Source: Hysterium pulicare CBS 123377
Lineage: Eukaryota > Ascomycota > Dothideomycetes > Hysteriales > Hysteriaceae
Direction of reading: 5' to 3'
Assembly (NCBI GenBank): GCA_000467715.1
Contig: AJFK01000144.1
Coordinates: 1-64,000, forward strand
Length of the DNA stretch: 64,000 nt
The notes below the pieces were generated by a model. The model was not told where the DNA came from. It made no database searches and was given only the letters and a program-made list of their open reading frames with translations. Position numbers and translations under genes: made by a program. Shown in pieces: positions 10,631 to 20,233 of the stretch; the stretch's first letter is position 1; each line of letters opens with the position of its first letter.

Positions 10631-11715
10631 TCATTCCGTTAGTGCTTTCTGCGGTCCCTCGATCAAGATTTTTCTCAAAGCAAGGAGCTTTTCTTCCATT
10701 GGCTTGTCGCCGGCGGTAGAAAGGAAGTGTCGATCACTCAACGAAAGCAACGTCTCCGCGCTTCTTAGGTTCAGAAGTTGGCGACTCTGCCTTAACGGAC
10801 CTTTCATCTCATCGGGAGGAGCATGCTTCTTGGAGGAACCCGTCATAGCATCGTACAACTTGCGGAGAAAATTCAAATGTGTCGCTTTGTTGTGCTCCGC
10901 TCGGTCTGCAACGCAAACTTTGTTCTCTACTAATGGGATGACAAATCGATGGGTGACAGATAGAGGAACGTGGTATCGAGGGAACGTTTCTTTTGAGAAG
11001 ACTCGTTCCAAATCAATGGTGAGTATCTCGTCTTCCCATTTGCACCAGATGGTGACTATTCAGAGGTCAGTTTGAAGCCTGTAACGGAAATCGAGATCGT
11101 ACCTCTCGCATCCAGTGGGATACACGTCCCTGGACGCTGGCTTTTAGGCCCGCACCTCCATATGCTCCTACCTTCTTCGCCAATCTCTTTACCCGTGCGT
11201 ATCTTCATTCCCCCGATCCTGTCATTGTATTCATAATAGAGATCTGGTTTTGGATCTGCTGCATCAAGCTCTGGTAAGATAGGCCCGAGAGACTGAACAT
11301 CAAACCAGCCGGACTTTGTTCTTGTCGTCAAACCTGTAGCAATTAGCGTTATCCTAGGTAGCTTCGTAGGGAAAAGGAGCCTACTTGTGGCATTATCCTG
11401 AAAGCGAAAGTATATGCCGTATCTGTACCGACGAGCGAAGGCTACTTCCAAGAAGTTCCCGTCGACATCCGGTTTTGAATCTTTCTCGGCTTCGCTATCA
11501 TCGTGCTCCCCTACCTTTTCTGGGCAGCGACGATACCCTACTCGAACTAGCTTTTTGGGTAATCCAATCTTTAGTTTCTTCTTGGCCAATCCAATCTTTC
11601 GTTTCCTTTTGGCCAATCCAATCTTTCGTTTCTTTTTGGCCGGAGTGGGTTCCTTTCCAACCTCTTCGGTGTCTTCGCAGGGCCGCTTCGTGGGATCGGA
11701 CTGATCGTCCATCAT
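10631..11715 (-). CDS. Unknown protein, 328 aa, three exons; paralogue A of a tandem pair
   Basis: Exons 11715-11385, 11333-11103 and 11055-10631, with introns of 51 and 47 bases. The first intron is in frame and stop-free, so it could be retained without a break. The N-terminus is Lys/Arg-rich and carries three copies of a motif like KRKIGLAK, which could act as a nuclear signal. The middle part reads RRYRYGIYFRFQD and later KSGWFDVQSLGP. The C-terminal part has DEILTIDLERVF and ends in a helix with AEHNKATHLNFLRKLYDAM. That last motif and the exon layout recur in the next gene upstream (12486-13713), so the two are diverged duplicates. No catalytic residues or named domain recognised. Confidence 0.65.
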
Positions 11716-12485
11716 TGTTGAAGTCAATCAAGTTTGTTGACTGAGCTCATGTCAGATGGACCAAGCGTAGGCCTTTTTGAGCAATTGGAAATGTAATGGA
11801 ATCCAGGTATCGGACTCGACAGGCTATCTTTAAGATTCAGAAGTACTAGCAATGGGCGAAGTATGTGAAATAGAAGAAGATTGAGAGGTAAATAATAGAG
11901 CTTTGCAAGGTGGAAGAAGGTCAAGTGAGAGGTGTAGTAAGATCCTAGTTATATATTGATAAATGACGAGGTGAGGGCAAAGGTAAAGGTAGTAAAGTAA
12001 TGAAGAAGAGTAAAAATGATGATTTAGCACTCTTGCAAAAGCAGGAGAAGTATCTTGGTAAAGTCAAGGGACAGTGAGTGGGTAGTGAGAAAGCTGATGT
12101 TGAGATACGAAGGATACACTCTCACTACCACAAGCCTGATCATCAACGTTGGACGAAGTGGAGAGCTTTGAATAAGTAGATTTGATATTACCTACTTTCT
12201 GTGAGCCGGCAATGCCATTCCGGCCTCTTCCAGATACAAAACATAACCAGCTATAGAGCACTGCGTTCCACAACTTTACCTAATATTCCAGAAACTGATC
12301 CTTTTCCAGAAGCTTGGTTTGACTCAACACGCAAATCTGAGAGGGCACTTGCTGAACGATGCCAAAGCCAGCTTGTGTATCATGTACGGGATTGTGTTTT
12401 GCGCCGAGGGTAATACACAACGCGCTTCGTCGTATCTATTCGAGGTTTCGGCATTCGTTGTGGTTTCAACGTCCCTTTTGCTATG
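11716..12485. other. Spacer between the two paralogues
   Basis: Promoter side of paralogue A and 3' side of paralogue B. A-rich on the plus strand with many AAG/GTAA words around 11870-12030. The short frames present do not look like protein. Confidence 0.45.
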
Positions 12486-13713
12486 TCAGGCCAACGAGCT
12501 TTCCATCTTGATCGTTAGTGGTTTTCTTGATTGGCGGAGGGACTCGATGAGTTCCACCAGCCGCCTCAGAAATATGAGATACATATTCTTATTGTGCTCT
12601 AATCTGATATCTTGGTCCTCCCAAACCGAGTTGAAGGGGATGAGCAGGTCGAAGTGTTCATATTCTCTAGTGCAGTGGATGTCGATCACGATTCGATCAA
12701 AGCGCAAGAGACACAAGACTCCGGCTATAATGGATGTCAGCCTGGTTAACATGAGATGTCCTGATTAGGAGACTTACTTTCGGGAGTCAGATGTACCTTG
12801 CTCAGGATGTCGTTCTCGTCGGAGATATGTTGGCCTTCTTCCATTGGGAAGACAGGATCATGGAGAAGGCACCTGGCTACGCTGACAATACGGAGATTTT
12901 CTTCATCGGGTCTGCTAGTGGGACAGTAATGGTAGATGTATGGGTCCCCGTGAAACAAGTTGTACGCAGGTGCCTTCCGCGCGACCACTCGGGCATCGAT
13001 CCAGTGTCCATTGTTGTCCTCCCTAGAAACCCCTGCATTATGCATCAGTGGTACTCGAAAGGAAAGTCCGGTGGAGAGTGCCTACAATCTGAGGGCAGTG
13101 CTCTAGATTCATAATCCAAAGTGTTGGGAACTGTAATAAAAAGGACGGGTTCGCCCACCGGCTTCTTCGCTGAGGGCCTTTTTTTCTTGAGATTCAATGC
13201 CGAATTAGCGGCTGTCACCTCTTTGATCTTCACCAAAGCTGGCCCTGAATCTATAGTTGGTTGTTTAGCTTCAAGGAAATGCTGCGATTCCTCCGTGACT
13301 TGGTGTCCCATCCGCAAGAGAACATCTTTCCCTTCTGCGATTGCCTCTTCATCCTGGAAGAAAGTATCTAGCGTCTCCGTAATTGGCTGTTCGAATTGTG
13401 AAAAGGTCTTTCCGCGTTCTGACATTTGCTCTTCGGCGCTCGAAAAAGTCCCTAGGCCTGTCATCGTTGGCTTTTCGACCTTCCGGAAAGCTTTCCCTTC
13501 CTCTTTAGCTGGTTGGGAAACCTGCGGGACGGCCTCTGCGCTCTCTGTAGGCTCCTCTGAAGTAGGTTCCTGGATCATCGAAGTAACATATATCTCTTTC
13601 CGTTTGGAACATCGTGAACTCTTCCTATCGCGCCTTGTGCGTTTTGCCTGGCTCAGTATCTGCCTGCTTCGATTCGGAGGGTCCAATGACTCAAAGTGTT
13701 GCCAAATGTCCAT
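12486..13713 (-). CDS. Unknown protein, 373 aa, three exons; paralogue B
   Basis: Exons 13713-13086, 13032-12778 and 12724-12486. The introns are 53 bases, with a CTGAT branch-like site, and 53 bases, beginning GTAAGT with GCTGAC before the ATAG acceptor. The first 190 residues are charged and disordered with imperfect repeats built on EKPTMTG, EQPITET and AKQPTIDS. The ordered part begins near GHWIDARVV, continues with YIYHYCPTS, and ends with VLCLLRFDRIVIDIH and LEHNKNMYLIFLRRLVELI. The final helix aligns with AEHNKATHLNFLRKLYDAM of paralogue A, and GHWIDARVV with SGWFDVQSL. The start at 13713 is the first true ATG in the frame; an upstream exon cannot be excluded. Function unknown. Confidence 0.65.
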
Positions 13714-14368
13714 TTTAACGTAGCTATCTTGGTTTTTTGTCAGACTGCTTTGAAGTATGTGTTTACCAATTTTAGAATGCTTCCAAGCCAAAGGTGAATG
13801 TTAGTGAAGACACGTAGTGACTTGAAATGTGGTGAAAGTCTGAGACTACGGGGTTGGTTTTTGCCCGAGCCATTAGCTAAACTCCGTTGGTATGTCCTCT
13901 AATCTCATCATGTTTTTGCGGCCCAAGCGATTCCTCCGCCCCTCTGATTGATTCCTCTCTTCTAGGTCTTTTAGTCGTACTAAAATAACATAGGCGACTG
14001 CGGAGGACTGTGGATGGTCGTGGAGCTTATACATGAATATCTATGGAGGTTCGTGGAAGTTCATGGAGCTTACACTTGGACCTCTATGGAGGTTCATGGA
14101 GGTTTATAGAGCTTACACATGGAGGTCTATGGAGCTTCGTGGAGCTGACACGTGGACACCTATGGAGGATCGTTGTCCATGACATAGGATAATCGTGGGC
14201 CGCAGTATGGGTGACATGGGCCATGGGATGGATAACTTCTCCTACTCAATCCACCAATGGCTTCCTCATACGGTAGCTGCTCTTATCAATCAGTCTACCC
14301 TCGAATTGAAACTTGAAAGTTCTATAGAAGCTTACAATTGACTGCCTATTCTACCAAACTCTAGCCCT
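13714..14368. other. Intergenic with ATGGAGG array
   Basis: Upstream side of paralogue B, followed by the ATGGAGG repeat array, then the 3' side of the MFS gene. No gene seen. Confidence 0.5.
14006..14235. repeat. 33-base tandem repeat, ATGGAGG family, second array
   Basis: Four to five imperfect units of the type CTATGGAGGTTCATGGAG with spacers such as CTTACACTTGG, clearly the same family as 5456-5640. The array is followed by a tail with CATGACATAGG, GTGGGCC and GACATGGGCC words that resembles the patches at 5085 and 40890. Confidence 0.7.
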
Positions 14369-16187
14369 CTAATAAACATACCTGAAATTTGGGTTTTCCC
14401 TATCAGTCAAATCATCAAAAGCATGCACCAACATCTCATCCCTCGCCTCTCTAACGCCCTCCTCAATCAACCTATCCTTCCTCCCATTCCTCCTCTTCAG
14501 CTCCCACCTCAAAAACACAATCACAATGACCAGAAGCGTGTAACATCCCATATGCGTAGCAAAAGCGATGAAATATCTCGGCGCATCCCAGGTTAGGAAT
14601 ACCTGAGGCCCGATGGCGTTCCCCGTGGCCCATGCGACGAAGTTCATGGTGACGACGACCGTTTTCTTCGTCTGCCCGGCGATGTTTCGTGAGATCATGG
14701 ACATGGAGAGGGTTTGAGCGGCCCAGAAGGAGAGGACAATGTAATAGGAGATGAGGAGACCGGCTTGGGTGGCTTTGTTGTGGTTTTTGACGGTCATGAG
14801 GACGATTGTACCGATAAACGACCTATCGTAGATGAATCAGCATGGTATTAGATATTCAGGAAAGCGACTTACGGAATCACATAGACGCCCATCACGATCA
14901 GATTCTGTCCTGTCTTCTTTACCAACCACGTAGAACTGAGAAGAATTATGATGACGACTGCGCCCAGCACCATGGCGAGTAGCTGTGTTTGGAGTACGCT
15001 GAAATGGAAGCCGTTGATAATGATGTTCGAGAAGGCGCCGAGGCCGGAAGTGGGGAGCGTGGTGCAGATGGCAATGCCGCAGTAGCACCAAGACTGTGGA
15101 TCCAAAAGCGCTTCTTTGATCTGATAGGCGCGAAAGGTTTTGTTCTGGATACCTGTCTGGTTCGATCGAACGCGTTCAATCATGAGTGTCTTGTCTTCCT
15201 CCGAAAAGCATTTTGCTCGCATAGGGCTATCTAAGCAATTTGTCAGTCTGCAAACATAATAGTGGGGAAGCTTTGAAAGACATACCTGGTAGCCACAATA
15301 GTACAAATAGCCCCCAAAGCACCGAGAAACACCCATAAGTCAAGAAGATAGCTTGCCAACTTTTGAGCGGTCCATGATGGATGAGAGTAAAACAGTAAGC
15401 CAGAAGCCCACCCACAAACTGCTGCCCACCGTTCATCATGTACCAGTAAGTCACGATTTCGGCCTGCTCTTCTCGTTTATACCACATAGAACTCAGAACG
15501 AGGAAAGAAGGTTGACAGCAAGCCTCGAAGATACCGAGAAGCGTTCGAACGGTTACCAGAGACTTGAAATTGAAGCAGACGGAGTGAAGAGCTAAAGTTA
15601 CACTCCAGCAAATGATGTTGATACCGAGGTATTTGGCGATCGGAACGCGTTGGATGATCCAGTTCGTTGGATATTCTACGGTCAGGACGGCGATGTAGAT
15701 GCAGGTCGTGAGCCATTGGTACTATCAAAGCGTAAGCTGGGCTTATCCAAGTCTAAAATATGACTGTGGTCGAAAAGAAACGAAGTCATCCATAGAATAC
15801 CTTTTGACCGTTCTCTAAATGCGCGTCCTTCTTTATCCCCATGATACTGGAGAATGCTAGCGTGCCCTTGTCCAACGCTTGCAAGAAGTATGTAAAGACC
15901 ATAATCGGCAGCACTCTCTTGTTAATCATCCTTCTCAACCTCTTGTTTTCTTCCAGAGATATCTCAGTTCTTGTCGCTCGGGCATATTTCGCCAGTTCCT
16001 TATCTACGCGATCATAGTTCACATGATCTTTTTCGAGTTCATCAGCTGGCGACAAGACGCGCTCAATCTGCGAAATATCATCCGTATCTTTAGCCTTGTT
16101 GCCCTCAGACTCAGGCAAAGCTTCTAGAGCAGTCGCCGTCGGGTCAACAACATCGTGACTTTGATTCGGTCCCTTGGGGTCGGCCAT
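14369..16187 (-). CDS. MFS transporter, Dal5/ACS (anion:cation symporter) type, 544 aa, four exons
   Basis: Exons 16187-15801, 15721-15286, 15230-14873 and 14822-14369, with introns of 79, 55 and 50 bases, all GT-AG and frame-consistent. A hydrophilic N-terminus of about 110 residues precedes a first helix with MVFTYFLQALDKGTL, the usual opening of Dal5-family permeases. VEYPTNWIIQRVPIAKYLG follows in TM2, then GIFEACCQPSFL, and MMNGGQQFVGGLLAYC in the TM5 region. The second half begins after a long loop with EEDKTLMIERVR. The C-terminal tail is charged. The family takes up organic anions such as allantoate, nicotinate and sugar acids with protons. It is divergent from the adjacent GH105 gene, so import of a sugar-acid or rhamnogalacturonan product is a reasonable but unproven guess. 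The frame's earlier start is not an ATG; 16187 is the first true one. Confidence 0.9.
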
Positions 16188-17022
16188 TGCTACCGTCCAG
16201 TGACCAAAGATATGCAGATGAAGGTTCAATTGCGAAATGAGAGAAGAGCAAGAGCCTCAAGATCAACAACTCAAAAGTGGGGATAAGGTTGAATATAATA
16301 CAGGGAAAAGATATACTCCCTGGTTCCCACATGTCCATAGCTTCCCTCGGCGAGCAGGATACCGGGCATCTTCACGGCGCTAATGTGGAGGGCTGTTGAT
16401 TTTCCATCCTATCTTGCGGTCTCTCGTGTGCAAGGCCGCCGGACCCTTCCTGAAGATGAGTGATCCCCGCAAAAAGGGCGGGGAGTTGGAGCGGAGAGAG
16501 TTGTGCTTGGGGAAAAGCTTCGACTTGGCATCCTCGGCAACTCTTCGGAGGGTCGGATGAATATCAACCGAGATGAGGACTTTGAGTTTGCTTGTGATAC
16601 ACTTCCGATCGATAAAAAGATGGACGTAGTCTGATGGTCCGGGTAGAGGGGCTTGAACGTTTAATCTTCCGTTAGTCCATCTGTAAGCCTGGTCAACCTT
16701 GATACTCTGCTACACCCCCCTAGAGACCCCATCAAATTTTTAAAACAGGGACACGCACATTATAATAGGGTATTTTCTATAAGTCTCCTGGCTTCACCCT
16801 CGAATATTGCAACAGTGGTAATCTGTAGCTCTAGCGTATGTCTACCCTCAGCACCGGAGCTAAGAGAGGTCAACCTAGATCGTTAACGCTCGGCGAAGGC
16901 CATAAAAGCCGGTTGCCCTCATCAAGCAATTCCAAAAGGTGCTAAGGTATACAAAGCCTGTGCACGTATTGTTTCGAAAAGGTTTAGGCTTTACAATCAA
17001 CATACGCATACCCAACCTCATC
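16188..17022. promoter_or_regulatory. Shared upstream region of the MFS and GH105 genes
   Basis: An 835-base divergent intergenic region, the likely site of joint control. It includes GC-rich CGG-type words (for example GGCCGCCGGACCC near 16435), which can be sites for Zn2Cys6 regulators; no site is proven. A second part (16730-16770) is AT-rich and may hold the GH105 promoter. Confidence 0.4.
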
Positions 17023-18153
17023 ATGCTTCTCCAATCGCACGGTCTCAACTCCAACGACATCCACAACACAATAAAACTCCTCACCCACAACCTCGTCAAC
17101 ATAACCGACACAACCGGCGAATTTCTCCTCAAGCTCCCCGACGGCCGCATCATCGACGCCAAAGGCTGGAATGATTGGGAATGGACGCACGGAATCGGCC
17201 TCTACGGTCTCTTCCAATACTACACGCTCACGGCCTCAGAACCAACAAAAGACATAATAACGAAATGGTTCGATGTCCAGCTCGCGAAAGGCACGACCAA
17301 GAACATCAACACCATGGCCGTCTTCCTGACTCTAGCGTATATGTATGAAGACACGGGGAACAGGACCTATGTCCCCTGGCTGGATTCCTGGGCCGAATGG
17401 GCTATGCATGAGCTTCCGAGGACCAAGTATGGTGGCTTTCAGCATGAGACGTATATTTCGTTCAATAAGGATGAGTTGTGGGATGATACGCTTATGATGA
17501 CGGTCATGCCTCTTGCTAAGATTGGATTGGTATTGGATAGACCGCATTACGTTGAGGAAGCAAAGAGGCAGTTTTTGTTGCATGTGCAGTATTTGTTCGA
17601 CACGTCTACGGGGCTTTTCTTCCATGGGTGGAAATTCGAGGAAAAGGAGGGTGGGAGTATAGGGCATAATTTTGCGAGAGCGAGGTGGGCGAGAGGAAAT
17701 GCTTGGTTGACGATTGCGATCCCGGATTTCATTGAGCTATTGAATCTGGGTGAGAGAGATCCAATCAGGGTGTTTTTGATTGATGTGTTGGAGGCACAGT
17801 GCAAGGCTTTAAAGAGATGTCAAGCGGAAAATGGCATGTGGAGGACGTTGCTGGATGTTCCCCTGAGTGAAGGTAGTTACGAAGAGGCATCTGCGACGGC
17901 AGGGTTTGCGTATGGGATGTTGAAGGCTGTAAGAAAGCGGTACATTGGGCAGGAATATGGAGAGGTTGCCGTGAATGCTATAAAGGCAGTAGTAGGGAAG
18001 GTCAGTAAAGATGGAGAGTTGTTGGATGTCAGCTTCGGGACTGCAATGGGGCACACACTACAGCACTATAAGGATATCGCCTTGACGAGTATGCCCTATG
18101 GACAAGCGATGGCCATCATGGCTCTTGGAGAGTTTCTTAGGACATTTATATGA
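17023..18153 (+). CDS. GH105 unsaturated rhamnogalacturonyl hydrolase (YteR/YesR type), 376 aa
   Basis: Single exon. The open frame reaches back to 16939, but only with a GTG; the first ATG is 17023 and gives a typical family length. WEWTHGIGLYGLFQYY near residue 52 and the ELWDDTLMM block at residues 151-159 match the (alpha/alpha)6-barrel hydrolases, where this Asp is the catalytic acid that hydrates the unsaturated sugar. ARWARGNAWL (220-229) is another signature segment. The enzyme releases the unsaturated uronic acid left at the non-reducing end after rhamnogalacturonan lyase action. No signal peptide, so it is probably intracellular. This fits with a transporter divergently placed next to it. 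Confidence 0.9.
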   Translation: MLLQSHGLNSNDIHNTIKLLTHNLVNITDTTGEFLLKLPDGRIIDAKGWNDWEWTHGIGLYGLFQYYTLTASEPTKDIITKWFDVQLAKGTTKNINTMAVFLTLAYMYEDTGNRTYVPWLDSWAEWAMHELPRTKYGGFQHETYISFNKDELWDDTLMMTVMPLAKIGLVLDRPHYVEEAKRQFLLHVQYLFDTSTGLFFHGWKFEEKEGGSIGHNFARARWARGNAWLTIAIPDFIELLNLGERDPIRVFLIDVLEAQCKALKRCQAENGMWRTLLDVPLSEGSYEEASATAGFAYGMLKAVRKRYIGQEYGEVAVNAIKAVVGKVSKDGELLDVSFGTAMGHTLQHYKDIALTSMPYGQAMAIMALGEFLRTFI

Positions 18154-18274
18154 ACTCCGAGAGAATGAATGGGTATTTCATCCTCCAGGTGAAAACACCA
18201 TTTTTGGAAACCAATGCGATGCTCAGTTCAAATCGCCATTTTCGCCCGGTCTGTGTCGAAGATAAATGCCTCTC

Positions 18275-19444
18275 TCATCCTTGTGAGCTACGTGAGCCCC
18301 CTTGTACTCTGCGCCTTTCACGAGCACTCCACACCTGTCGATCTTGATCCCACATCTCATCTCTGAAGATCCGTATGTCCATCGTTCGATCTGCAAGCTT
18401 CTGAGAGTTCCGTAAAGCACGAATCTTCGATTCAACCATGTCATTTGCGTGTTTTACCTGGCGTCTGGATCTTGTCCGATCCCACATTCGATTCTTCAGT
18501 TTCTTGGCCAGTTCTTTCCAATTTGGTTGTCGAGGCGGCTTTTGGTGTGGATGCCTGCCACTTCGTGGCAACGGTTGATACCAAGCCATATTTAATGTCA
18601 CCCGACTCGGGCCAGCACGTTGAGGATGAGAAGCGGCAAAGGTGGGAATCTGACCCGGCGCAGCGAGCAAAGATGGTGTTACGTTGATGAGGTTGCTCGG
18701 ATGAAAGGTGCCGTACTGATTTACTGGATTTGGCAAGGCAAAACGTAGCTGGAGGTGAGCTGGTTGTCCGGGAGTTTGTCCGTTTGACGATACAGAGTAA
18801 ACCCTTACACCGTGTGTAGGTGAAGGGCCTAAGATGATGAAATCCGCGGGTAGGTTTGGAAAGGCATCCCTTAGTATAGGACCGGGATGGTATGCCCAAT
18901 ACTGCCATACGGAGAGTTTGATGATTTGATCGCAGGTTATTGACATTCGTCTCATGAGATTGAAGAGATATACGAGAACGGCTGCCACATGCGTTCTTGA
19001 TGTGCATCTTATCATCTCGTTCAACTCCGGAGTCGAGTGGTACTGCGTCAAATAAGCTGGCTCGGCCAAAGAGGTCCAGTGAATCTTGGAGCATCCATAG
19101 CAGTATAGAGCATTTGGGAAATCTCGCTCGAGCAGCCGTCCAAGCCGATGTTTCTCGTACATACTGTCTGGTTGTTTCAGGCTATCCCAGGCCTGCGTGC
19201 CAATTGTGGATGCAGCAGCGTGTGATGTAAGTGCGAAGGCAGCTTGTGAAGAGAGCGGTAGGTACGTTGCAATGTTTTGGACGAGTTCGGTAGGTAGTTC
19301 TAGAATGCTGGAACCTTGGGCATCCTTTGCAGGAATCTGAGGCGATTGGAGTTCGGAGTAGATGCACTTCAATTGAGCGACTTCGATCTCATTCAGTCTG
19401 GAAAGTTTTCTAGACTGATGACTCGCGAATCTGAAAGGTCTCAT
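18275..19444 (-). CDS. F-box protein, 389 aa
   Basis: Single exon with an ATG start. Residues 47-85 form an F-box: ILELPTELVQNIATYLPLSS, then the usual helical part. This would bind Skp1 and so link a substrate to an SCF ubiquitin ligase. The middle carries a Cys pair in YCYGCSKIHW, as in many fungal F-box proteins of this type, and a RRMSITCDQIIKLSVW helix. The C-terminal 90 residues are strongly basic and may be disordered. Substrate unknown. It converges with the GH105 gene, leaving about 120 bases between the stops. Confidence 0.8.
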   Translation of the reverse strand: MRPFRFASHQSRKLSRLNEIEVAQLKCIYSELQSPQIPAKDAQGSSILELPTELVQNIATYLPLSSQAAFALTSHAAASTIGTQAWDSLKQPDSMYEKHRLGRLLERDFPNALYCYGCSKIHWTSLAEPAYLTQYHSTPELNEMIRCTSRTHVAAVLVYLFNLMRRMSITCDQIIKLSVWQYWAYHPGPILRDAFPNLPADFIILGPSPTHGVRVYSVSSNGQTPGQPAHLQLRFALPNPVNQYGTFHPSNLINVTPSLLAAPGQIPTFAASHPQRAGPSRVTLNMAWYQPLPRSGRHPHQKPPRQPNWKELAKKLKNRMWDRTRSRRQVKHANDMVESKIRALRNSQKLADRTMDIRIFRDEMWDQDRQVWSARERRRVQGGSRSSQG

Positions 19445-19774
19445 AGTCTAGTAGATAAAGGGTCGGCAAAACGTTAGAATGGATAGGATTGAAGGTTGCT
19501 GAGGTTTCGGAAACTATTTGTCAATTGTTAGTTAGTGCTAAATGTCAGTTTATGAATATATAGCAAGTCTGATTTAGAGATTACACGATTGGTGGGCGAG
19601 TTTCAAGAGTTGGTCTCCGTACGACTACTTTCCTCCATGGAATAAGCAAGGAAGCTGCGACCGTCAAATCCATTCGTTGAAAGATTAACATTGGAACAAC
19701 TTGAAAAAAAATATTGACTCTCTAATGTGCGGTGAATGCTGGCACACTACGCTCAAACGTTTTGGTCTATCTAG
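19445..19774. other. Upstream of the F-box gene
   Basis: About 330 bases with a short A9 run near 19700. Presumed F-box promoter; nothing else seen. Confidence 0.4.
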
Positions 19775-20092
19775 CCTTCACCTTTATCTATCATTTAATT
19801 TTTCAATTTCTCGTCAACAGCGCACTGTTGTCCCGGTGGTCTCTTGAATCGAGCATTGAATCGGGCAGTGAATCGGGCATTGAATCGAGCATTGAATCGG
19901 GCATTGAATCGAGCATTGAATCGAGCATTGAATTGGACATTGAATTGGAGCAGAGAGATGACCACCGGTGATAAAATCCCCCAAAGGATTTTCATAGGAG
20001 ACTGCGGTCTCTGAACTTTTTGCTTGTCGAGGGTTCGAATAACTAGAGGAATCGGTTTTTATTTTTGTATTTTCGGTTAATAGAAGTGAAGG
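19775..20092 (+). repeat. Structured hairpin element, copy 1
   Basis: Begins CCTTCACCTTTAT and ends TTAATAGAAGTGAAGG, an approximate inverted pair. Inside, in order: hairpin CAACAG-CGCA-CTGTTG (19815-19830); stem CCGGTGG pairing with CCACCGG (about 19832 and 19961), closed over nine copies of a 12-base unit like TTGAATCGAGCA (19844-19952); hairpin AAAATCC/GGATTTT; the invariant TTTTCATAGGAG (19989-20000); hairpin GAGAC-TGCG-GTCTC (19998-20011); GGGTTCGAATAAC (20031-20043), similar to a Pol III B box; and T-runs near 20055-20070. The 12-base repeats keep a frame open, but this is not a gene. Three more copies lie at 41.2-42.4 kb. Confidence 0.75.
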
Positions 20093-20233
20093 GGAGTTAC
20101 CTCTGTAGTTGTCGATTAGTCAGATAGGGGCATGCAGTTGTCTTACGCGATAGTTTCACTAGAAGAATCATCTGGTGAGGTTTAGACATGAGATGTTCTG
20201 GAACATACTTTTGAACCTGTTCTCCACCATTCA

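Noticed and set aside
19732-19971. 79-codon frame with a GIESSIES-type repeat
   Set aside because: It is the 12-base tandem repeat at the tip of structured element copy 1; the other copies do not keep it.
20031-20043. GGTTCGAAT as part of a true tRNA gene
   Set aside because: No T-arm or acceptor pairing forms around it and the A-box-like site is about 190 bases away.
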